Assembly (NCBI GenBank): GCA_002360495.1
Contig: DEQO01000092.1
Span: forward strand, 1-47,447
From: Flavobacteriales bacterium UBA3364
GTDB lineage: Bacteria > Bacteroidota > Bacteroidia > Flavobacteriales_F > PHOS-HE28
Length of the DNA: 47,447 nt
Direction of reading: 5' to 3'
Under the pieces are notes generated by a model. It was not told where the DNA came from. It was given only the letters and a program-made list of their open reading frames with translations, and did no database searches. Made by a program: the position numbers and the translations under genes. Of this stretch, positions 41,489 to 47,447 are shown one piece after another (position 1 is the stretch's first letter; every line of letters begins with the position of its first letter).

Positions 41489-44119
41489 ATGCGGCATTTC
41501 TGTACTTCGGCCTTGTCGGCCTTCCTCTTTTTCGGGACGTTCAGCACCAAGGCCCAAGGCCCGGAGATCATCGCCGGTGATGTATTGGTGATGCTGCGGC
41601 CCGGTGCAACGGCCGAAGCGATCGCACGGGATCTTGCTGGTGACCACGGTCCGGGCATCGATCTGCATGTCGTGCGCGAAGTGAGCGCGCCGATGCGCAC
41701 CTGGCTGCTGCATTTCGATCCATCCTTGGCCGACCAGACCCGCATGCTTCAAGCGGTGCGCAACCACCCGGGTGTTGAACTGGCGCAGAACAACCACCGG
41801 CTGAAGATGCGCGAAGTGCCGAACGACACTGAGTACGGCTCGCAGTGGCATCACGAGAACATCGGCAGTGAAGCGGCGTGGAATATTTCCACTGGCGGCG
41901 TTACAGCGACAGGCGATACCATCGTGGTGTGCATCATCGAAAACGCGGACCTGCCGCACCCGGACCTGTTCGCCAATGCCTGGTTCAACCATGCCGAGGT
42001 GCCGAACAACGATCTGGACGATGATGGCAACGGCTACGTCGACGACTACCGTGGCTGGAACCCGAATTCGGGGACCGATGAGGTTTACGGCGGTAACCAC
42101 GGCACAGAGGTGGCCGGTATGATCGGTGCTGTGGGGAACAATGGAGAAGGTGCCGTTGGTGCCAATTGGGGGGTGAAGATGATGGTGGTGTTCAACTCCG
42201 GCGCTTCTGATGACGGCGTGTTCGCGTCGCACACCTACCCCCTGGTCATGCGCCGCCGGTATAACGCCAGCAATGGTGCCGAAGGAGCATTCGTTGTAGC
42301 CACCAATGCCAGCTGGGGGATAAACGGTGGCCAGCCAGCCGATGCGCCGATCTGGTGCGCGATGTACGATACCCTTGGTACCGCAGGGATCCTGAATTGC
42401 GGCGCCACCACGAACCAGAACGATAATGTGGATGAGGTAGGCGATCTGCCGACGGCCTGCCCCAGCGATTACATGATCAGCGTGACCGCCACGAACGAGG
42501 ATGATGACCGCACCTTCTCGGGTTACGGCCTCACCACCGTGGATGTGGGCGCACCCGGTGACGATGTCTTCACCACCCAGCAAGGCGGTGATTACGGGAC
42601 GACCAGCGGCACCTCCTTCGCCAGTCCGCTCACGGCGGGGGTCATCGGCCTGCTCTACAGCGCACCGTGCGCTTCCATGATGGGCCTGGTACACGCCGAT
42701 CCCGAAGAAGGAGCGCGCTTCATCCGCCAGAAATTGTTCGAAGGCGTCGATCATGTGGGCAATTTGGAAGGCCAGACGGTGACCGGGGGGCGCATCAGCG
42801 CGGGCAACAGCATGGAGCTGATCATGAACGGGTGTGGAACATGCCCCGCACCCTACGGCTTGAACGTGCAAGCGGTGGACCTCACCTCATCGTTGATCGG
42901 CTGGAACGTCGTTTCCGGTACGCTCTACGACCTGCGTTACAGGCTTGTTGGGGCACCGGATTGGACGGAGGTGCCCGGCCTTAACGAAGCCGGATACTTG
43001 ATCACTGGCATGCAGGGCTGCACACCTTACGAGTTCGAGGTGCGCGTGCAGTGCGAAGGAGAGTGGAGCGAATTCAGCAACACCTTCACATGGACCAGCG
43101 AAGGCTGCTGCTCCGCACCAGCGGGCCTGGCCCAGGGTTTCGTCGGCACCAACATCGTGAACGTGTTCTGGAACGATGTGATGGCCGCGGAAACGTACGA
43201 TGTGCGGTACGCGCCTGTCGGCTCCGGTCCCTTCATCACCGTGGAAGGCGTGACGAACGAGTCGCTGGAGATCACACCGCTGGAGATCTGCTCGGATTAC
43301 ACGGTCCAAGTGCGTAGTCTTTGTGCGAGCGAGACCTCCGAGTGGTGTTCTCCGGTGGAGGTGGGCACCTCGGGCTGTGGTGCCTGTGTGGATCTGGCGT
43401 ACTGCCCCACCGAAGGCGGCAATACCAATTCCGAATGGATCGCGCAGGTGCAGCTCGGCACCATTGACAATGTGTCCGGCAACGACGGTGGTTATGGCGA
43501 CTACACCGGACCCGCCACAGACCTCATGGTGGGCGCCGAACATACGATCACGATGACGCCCGGTTACAGCGGATTCGGGTTCAATGAGTGGTTCCTGGTG
43601 TGGATCGATGTGGACCAGGATGGCAATATCGACGGGCCGAACGATCTCCTGTACAACAGTACCTCCGGCAGCAATGATCCCGTTGTGGCACAACTTTCCA
43701 TCCCGGCCGATGCAACGCTCGGCTCCACCCGAATGCGCATCACCATGCATTCTGCCGCGCCACTGCTCTCCGCCTGTGCCGAGGATTACCAGTACGGGGA
43801 AACGGAGGATTATTGCGTGAACCTGGTCGCCAACCCGGGAGGCGGGCTCACGGAGTACGGCACGCCGCTGGCGGTGGTCGTCTATCCACAACCCGTGGAC
43901 CAGCAACTCAACTTCCGCCTGCCGGAAGCCTACCGGAACTCCACTATGCGCCTGGACGTGTTCGATGGTACCGGAAGGACCGTCGCCCGATCGACACTTT
44001 CCGGAACGCTGGCGACCTTTTCGACGGCGGAACTGGCCAACGGCGCGTATACCTACCTCATGACCGCATCGGATGGGGCAATGGCCCGCGGTCGCTTCCT
44101 TGTCACCCACCTTCGTTGA
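41489..44119 (+). CDS. S8 subtilisin-like secreted protein with FnIII, GEVED and T9SS domains
   Basis: An 876-residue secreted protein. Signal peptide MRHFCTSALSAFLFFGTFST (cleavage near KAQG); inhibitor-like propeptide ~25-110 (VLVMLRPGATAEAIARDLAG); S8 domain ~115-440 with His204 in GNHGTEVAGMIGA and Ser376 in GTSFASPLTAGVIGLLYS. At the position of the catalytic Asp the sequence reads VVCIIENADLPHPDL, so residue 151 is Glu and the usual DTG is lost. DDDGNGYVDDYRGWN follows as in related peptidases. Then two FnIII-like domains (~450-620; ETYDVRYAPVGSG), a GEVED domain (~640-785, ending YGETEDYCVNLV) and a T9SS tail (VVYPQPVDQQLNFRL ... STAELANGAYTYLMTA). Activity cannot be assumed. An upstream in-frame opening exists, but the signal peptide and the TACCTTTG box support 41489. 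Confidence 0.88.
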   Translation: MRHFCTSALSAFLFFGTFSTKAQGPEIIAGDVLVMLRPGATAEAIARDLAGDHGPGIDLHVVREVSAPMRTWLLHFDPSLADQTRMLQAVRNHPGVELAQNNHRLKMREVPNDTEYGSQWHHENIGSEAAWNISTGGVTATGDTIVVCIIENADLPHPDLFANAWFNHAEVPNNDLDDDGNGYVDDYRGWNPNSGTDEVYGGNHGTEVAGMIGAVGNNGEGAVGANWGVKMMVVFNSGASDDGVFASHTYPLVMRRRYNASNGAEGAFVVATNASWGINGGQPADAPIWCAMYDTLGTAGILNCGATTNQNDNVDEVGDLPTACPSDYMISVTATNEDDDRTFSGYGLTTVDVGAPGDDVFTTQQGGDYGTTSGTSFASPLTAGVIGLLYSAPCASMMGLVHADPEEGARFIRQKLFEGVDHVGNLEGQTVTGGRISAGNSMELIMNGCGTCPAPYGLNVQAVDLTSSLIGWNVVSGTLYDLRYRLVGAPDWTEVPGLNEAGYLITGMQGCTPYEFEVRVQCEGEWSEFSNTFTWTSEGCCSAPAGLAQGFVGTNIVNVFWNDVMAAETYDVRYAPVGSGPFITVEGVTNESLEITPLEICSDYTVQVRSLCASETSEWCSPVEVGTSGCGACVDLAYCPTEGGNTNSEWIAQVQLGTIDNVSGNDGGYGDYTGPATDLMVGAEHTITMTPGYSGFGFNEWFLVWIDVDQDGNIDGPNDLLYNSTSGSNDPVVAQLSIPADATLGSTRMRITMHSAAPLLSACAEDYQYGETEDYCVNLVANPGGGLTEYGTPLAVVVYPQPVDQQLNFRLPEAYRNSTMRLDVFDGTGRTVARSTLSGTLATFSTAELANGAYTYLMTASDGAMARGRFLVTHLR

Positions 44120-44146
44120 TCGCCGGGCGCGGCGTTAAGTCCCGGC

Positions 44147-44154
44147 TAACTTCG
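44147..44154 (+). promoter_or_regulatory. Putative -7 box TAACTTCG
   Basis: TAACTTCG, a TAnnTTCG variant, 7 bases before the glycosyltransferase ATG at 44162, predicting a very short leader. Confidence 0.5.
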
Positions 44155-44161
44155 TCGGCGC

Positions 44162-44926
44162 ATGACGGGGATCTCCGCAGTGATCATCACGCGCAACGAG
44201 GCGCACAATATCGGTAGCTGCCTGGCGGCGGTCACCGGCGTGGTGGACGAGATCATCGTCGTTGATGCCGAAAGCACGGACGATACCAGGCGGATCGCTG
44301 AAACGGCCGGTGCGCGCGTGATCGTCCGGAAGTGGACCGACTACTCGGACCAGAAGAACTTCGCGAACGCACAAGCAACGGGAACGTACATCCTCTCGCT
44401 GGATGCGGATGAGGTGTTGTCACCAGGACTGACCACCTCGATCCATGATGAGCTGCGCACGGGTTTGACCGGAGCGTACAAATTGAACAGGCTCACCAAT
44501 TACTGCGGTACATGGGTTCGACACGGCGGCTGGTACCCCGATGCCAAAGTGCGCCTGTTCCCGAAGGAGGGTACGCGCTGGGAAGGAGAACACGTGCATG
44601 AAGAACTGAGGCTCGCACCCGGAACGATCGTGCGTGCGCTGCGCGGCGACCTGCTGCACTATTCGTACCGTTCCGTGGAAGACCACATCGCACGGCTCGA
44701 ACGGTACAGCGACCTGCACGCACGCAAGATGCTGGCCGCAGGGAAACACCCCGGCGCTCTGAAGCAGTTGTTCTCCCCAATGGTGAAATTCATCCAGACC
44801 TACGTGCTGAAACTGGGGATATTGGACGGCCTGGCGGGCTGGCGCATCGCACGCTATTCCGCACGCGGCGTCAGGCTGAAGTATGCGAAGCTGTCCGCGC
44901 TCCGCAATACGGGTGGTCATTCCTGA
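44162..44926 (+). CDS. Family 2 glycosyltransferase (WaaE/KdtX-like, LPS core type)
   Basis: A 254-residue cytoplasmic GT-A glycosyltransferase that should add a sugar to lipopolysaccharide core or another envelope glycan from a nucleotide sugar. Seen: ISAVIITRNEAHNIGSCLAA at the N-terminus, DEIIVVDAESTDDTRRIAE, VRKWTDYSDQKNFANAQATG and the metal-binding DxD in ILSLDADEVLSP, followed by NRLTNYCGTWVRHGGWYPDA, VRLFPKEGTRWEGEHVHE and LLHYSYRSVEDHI. This motif string matches the WaaE/KdtX-type LPS transferases. The C-terminal ~60 residues contain a hydrophobic helix that may touch the membrane. The gene overlaps by 10 bp the convergent O-antigen-ligase-like gene. Acceptor and donor sugars are unknown. 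Confidence 0.9.
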   Translation: MTGISAVIITRNEAHNIGSCLAAVTGVVDEIIVVDAESTDDTRRIAETAGARVIVRKWTDYSDQKNFANAQATGTYILSLDADEVLSPGLTTSIHDELRTGLTGAYKLNRLTNYCGTWVRHGGWYPDAKVRLFPKEGTRWEGEHVHEELRLAPGTIVRALRGDLLHYSYRSVEDHIARLERYSDLHARKMLAAGKHPGALKQLFSPMVKFIQTYVLKLGILDGLAGWRIARYSARGVRLKYAKLSALRNTGGHS

Positions 44927-46506
44927 GGGGCGGTCGTGACCGATCGCGGTGCACCGAAAACGAACAGTGCATAATAGAGACCGAAGAACGTCGCACCCGC
45001 CTGGGTCTCGATCGTATCATCGGTGAAGCAGGAAATGCCCAGGATGACCGACCACGCGATGAACAAGGGGTCGTTCCACGCCATCAACCTGCGCGCCGGC
45101 CACCAGAACGCGAACAACGACCACAAGAGCCCGAACACACCGAAGCTGATCCACAATGTGAGGTACTCGTTGTGCGCCCGGTGACGCCATTCCACGGAAA
45201 GCGATGTGCCCATGCGCTCGTACTGTTCCGCGAACGCGGTCTTCGTATCACCTGTTCCCACGCCGATCGTCCACTCGCGCATGGCGATGGCCATACCGGC
45301 CTTCAGGAACTCCAACCGCATCGCCACGGAATGACCGTCCGCTGCGCCATACGCATAGTAGTGCTCCAGCTCGAAGAAGACCTCATCGATGCGTTCGCGT
45401 AGCGCACTTCGCTGGCCATGCAGCACATTCGGGATGCCTTGCTCAATATCGCGCACTTCCGCATCCGTCAACGCCATGACGGCAACACTGTCCTTGCGCT
45501 CCCCCTTCGAGGCGAGATAGCGCACCAAGGTCCCCCAGATGGGATTCCCCTTGTCGTTCAGGTCATCGATACTTCGCTTGCTGCGCAATGGCCATGTGGC
45601 CCGCATCTCACGCCAGGCGAGCCACGTCCACACATGGGTGCCGTTCTCCATTTGCGGATTCGCGATGTCATGCGTGTACATCTCACCACCAGCGCTCTTT
45701 TCGAAGGTCCTCGCCAATTCGGGATCGGGAAGGCGATAGCGTTCACGTACTTCCCCGAGCCCGATCAAAAGGGCCGATACAGGCAAGGCCACCACCGTAG
45801 CGCGGACGATCCACCTCATGGCTTTCCCCTGCCCACCCACCCAGCGCCAGAGCAGGACCGCTGCAAGTACGAGCAGGATGCAGAACCCTTGGATGCTGCC
45901 CAGTTTATTGATGAAGAAGAGGGCCCATGGAACCGCGCAATACCCCATGATGCGCAACCACAGCGGACCACCACGATCGAGGAGGAGGACGACTATCGCC
46001 AGACACAACAACAATGTCAGCCGGATGTGGCTGATGAACACCGATAGGGACCGGTAGTCCGCCGCACCGCCCTTGCGCATGACGAGGCAAACGAACGTGC
46101 TGGCGACCACGCTCCAGGCCCCAAGCAAGAGCACCGCACGGAACTCCGGGACCGAGAGCCGCGGACTACCCGCCATCACGGCGCCGACGGACAGGATCGG
46201 AAGGAGGATGCGTACGAGATCGGTCCCCCAGTCCAGGTCCGAGGTCCACAGCAGACCGAGCACATGCAATCCGAAGATGGACAGGAAGACCAACGAAGGT
46301 CCTGAGGTGAAGGTCCTCCGGAAACGGCCGATGAAGTCCGTGCGGACGATGCCTTCCAAGAGCCAGTTGGCCACCAGCAGCATTTGGGCCATGCTCAGCA
46401 ACGCCGTACTCCACGGCAACATGATCGCGCACAGCGCGAGCGCACCCACATGTACGGTTCGGAACGCGTCGCGACCCGGCAACAGTCCCGATCCGGACAT
46501 GTGCAT
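44917..46506 (-). CDS. O-antigen ligase/polymerase family membrane protein
   Basis: A 529-residue inner-membrane protein with about twelve hydrophobic segments, of the Wzy_C superfamily (WaaL ligase or Wzy polymerase), joining surface polysaccharide to lipid A-core or polymerising repeats on the periplasmic side. Seen: an N-terminal membrane block (LALCAIMLPWSTALLSMAQM, LSIFGLHVLGLLWTSDLDWG), a large hydrophilic loop ~262-400, then GVGTGD and the superfamily signature HRAHNEYLTLWISFGVFGLL near 440. The loop His/Arg cluster fits the proposed ligase site. The start is the ATG at 46506 (second ATG at 46500); it follows the S41 protease stop by 9 bp, indicating one transcript. The opposing glycosyltransferase gene suggests an LPS or surface-glycan locus. 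Ligase versus polymerase cannot be told from sequence alone. Confidence 0.85.
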   Translation of the reverse strand: MHMSGSGLLPGRDAFRTVHVGALALCAIMLPWSTALLSMAQMLLVANWLLEGIVRTDFIGRFRRTFTSGPSLVFLSIFGLHVLGLLWTSDLDWGTDLVRILLPILSVGAVMAGSPRLSVPEFRAVLLLGAWSVVASTFVCLVMRKGGAADYRSLSVFISHIRLTLLLCLAIVVLLLDRGGPLWLRIMGYCAVPWALFFINKLGSIQGFCILLVLAAVLLWRWVGGQGKAMRWIVRATVVALPVSALLIGLGEVRERYRLPDPELARTFEKSAGGEMYTHDIANPQMENGTHVWTWLAWREMRATWPLRSKRSIDDLNDKGNPIWGTLVRYLASKGERKDSVAVMALTDAEVRDIEQGIPNVLHGQRSALRERIDEVFFELEHYYAYGAADGHSVAMRLEFLKAGMAIAMREWTIGVGTGDTKTAFAEQYERMGTSLSVEWRHRAHNEYLTLWISFGVFGLLWSLFAFWWPARRLMAWNDPLFIAWSVILGISCFTDDTIETQAGATFFGLYYALFVFGAPRSVTTAPQE

Positions 46507-46515
46507 TCCCTGCTC

Positions 46516-47447
46516 TTACTTGCCCGGCTTCACCGTGGTAAGTACTTCGTTGTAGCGCGGGCCGTTCAGCACCGCGATGGACTCCTTGATGTAAGGATCC
46601 GTCACCAGGCTCGCTTTGGCACGACCGGTCTGGTAGTGGTACCGGGCGACGATCTCGCTTTTGAGCACTTCCTCGATGTCGCTGCGGAAACGCGTGAGTT
46701 CCTCGGTACGATCGGGAGCCAGCTCGGCATGCAGGGCTTCCAGTTGCGCTTTCGCATGATCGTAGTAGCGTTCCTTCTTGGCTTTCTCCTCCAACGCTTT
46801 GAACGCTTCCATGGTCTCGGTATCGTACTCGAACTTCTTGTCCTTCACATAGTCCGTGAACTCCTGGTACAGGGCGTCGCTGATCGTGAACCGCTCAGCC
46901 GGTCCGATGTCCGCATGTTCGCTCCGGTAGCGCGTGGCGAAATCGAAGAAGAGGTCTTCGCTGTACAAACCGCCCACCACCTTGGCCAGTTCGGGATCGG
47001 TCACTTCGATATCCGGCAGGATCCCGCGTCCATCGAACACCGGTCTTCCGTTGCGGGTCTTGAATTCGGCGATCGCCTCTTCCTTGACTTCCGCGACCTT
47101 TCCACTGCTGTCCCGGCTAGCATAGTCCAGTTTCTGGATGCAACGACCGCTGGGGATGTAGTACTTCGCTACGGTCACCTTCAGCTTGCTGTTGTAGTAG
47201 AGGTCCCGCGTTTGTTGCACGAGCCCCTTGCCGTACGAGCGTTCGCCGATGATCACACCGCGATCCAGGTCCTGCAGCGCGCCGCTCACGATCTCACTTG
47301 CGCTTGCCGAACCGCCATCCACCAGTACCGCAAGCGGAATGGTGGCGTCCAACGGCTCGCTCAACGTATTGTACGTCTTGTCCCATTCCGGGATACGGCC
47401 CTTGGTCTCCACCACCAGTTGGTTCTTCGGAACGAACAGGTTGACGA
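46516..47447 (-). CDS. CtpA/Prc-type S41 carboxy-terminal processing protease (5' part beyond window edge)
   Basis: An S41A serine protease that cleaves the C-termini of exported proteins in the periplasm. The window holds about 310 C-terminal codons, entering from the right edge in the frame VNLFVPKNQLVVETKGRIPE. Seen: the catalytic core PLAVLVDGGSASASEIVSGA with the Ser nucleophile in GSASAS, and the general-base Lys in VIIGERSYGKGLVQQTR, followed by KVTVAKYYIPSGRCIQKLDY and ILPDIEVTDPELA. The C-terminal ~150 residues are helical and highly charged (FTDYVKDKKFEYDTETMEAF, ALEEKAKKERYYDHAKAQLE) and end TTVKPGK, as in Bacteroidota family members of ~550 residues. The N-terminus, signal peptide and PDZ domain lie outside the window. 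It leads an operon with the O-antigen-ligase-like gene. Confidence 0.92.
   Translation of the reverse strand, partial: VNLFVPKNQLVVETKGRIPEWDKTYNTLSEPLDATIPLAVLVDGGSASASEIVSGALQDLDRGVIIGERSYGKGLVQQTRDLYYNSKLKVTVAKYYIPSGRCIQKLDYASRDSSGKVAEVKEEAIAEFKTRNGRPVFDGRGILPDIEVTDPELAKVVGGLYSEDLFFDFATRYRSEHADIGPAERFTISDALYQEFTDYVKDKKFEYDTETMEAFKALEEKAKKERYYDHAKAQLEALHAELAPDRTEELTRFRSDIEEVLKSEIVARYHYQTGRAKASLVTDPYIKESIAVLNGPRYNEVLTTVKPGK

Noticed and set aside
41414..44110. Two long antisense frames under the S8 gene
   Set aside because: No start context, signal or domain; the plus strand encodes clear S8, GEVED and T9SS motifs.
1..47447. CRISPR array, tRNA, rRNA, prophage or replication origin
   Set aside because: No regularly spaced direct repeats, cloverleaf-like sequences, rRNA motifs, phage structural genes or clustered origin boxes were found on reading either strand.

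Overview
The window looks like chromosomal DNA of a high-GC Bacteroidota, probably an uncultivated Flavobacteriales lineage (inference). The evidence is: many secreted proteins ending in type IX secretion (T9SS) type A sorting domains; Bacteroidota-type -7 promoter boxes (TAnnTTTG and an apparent TAnnTTCG variant) instead of Shine-Dalgarno sites; a MurF-alanine racemase fusion; a DAHP synthase-chorismate mutase fusion; a Bacteroidota-type thymidine kinase; and GEVED and delta-60 repeat proteins. I see no tRNA, rRNA, CRISPR array, phage module or replication origin.

Layout. 1-2356 (minus): a translationally coupled ThiF-like / TauE-SafE / MoeA operon, with moeA cut by the window edge. 2384-3401 (minus): two tandem paralogous lipoproteins. 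3527-6367 (minus): a large FG-GAP/VCBS T9SS protein. 6435-7589 (minus): DAHP synthase-chorismate mutase. 7742-10876 (plus): a diheme cytochrome lipoprotein followed by a second VCBS/UnbV T9SS protein. 11195-13372 (plus): a four-GEVED-repeat T9SS protein. 13449-24425 (plus): a three-gene overlapping operon of an outer-membrane beta-barrel protein, a 2374-residue TANFOR-like giant protein and a 714-residue fibronectin type III protein. This operon is the best candidate here for an uncharacterised system.

24426-28775 is a gene graveyard. It holds remnants of a KdpD-like kinase, two KdpE-like regulators, two tails that look like DNA/RNA non-specific endonuclease C-termini, an IS630 transposase missing its N-terminus and split by frame, and a fibronectin-tail protein with an internal stop. 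One apparently intact delta-60-repeat T9SS gene (25084-26634) sits in the middle, flanked by paired relics.

28789-38049 (minus): a tricorn-like S41 protease, a T9SS secreted protein, a quinone-oxidoreductase-like MDR enzyme, an unknown exported protein, RsmI, an M28 peptidase and a conserved Bacteroidota protein of unknown function. 38147-41199 (plus): tdk overlapping murF-alr (nucleotide salvage and peptidoglycan precursors). 41211-41383 is an orphan sorting-domain relic. 41489-44119 is an S8-like T9SS protein whose catalytic Asp appears to be Glu. 44162-47447: a family 2 glycosyltransferase converging on an O-antigen-ligase-like polymerase/ligase, which lies 9 bp downstream of a CtpA-type S41 protease cut by the window edge.

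The theme is cell-surface and secreted protein biology on a housekeeping background. The T9SS machinery itself is not in the window; only cargo is.
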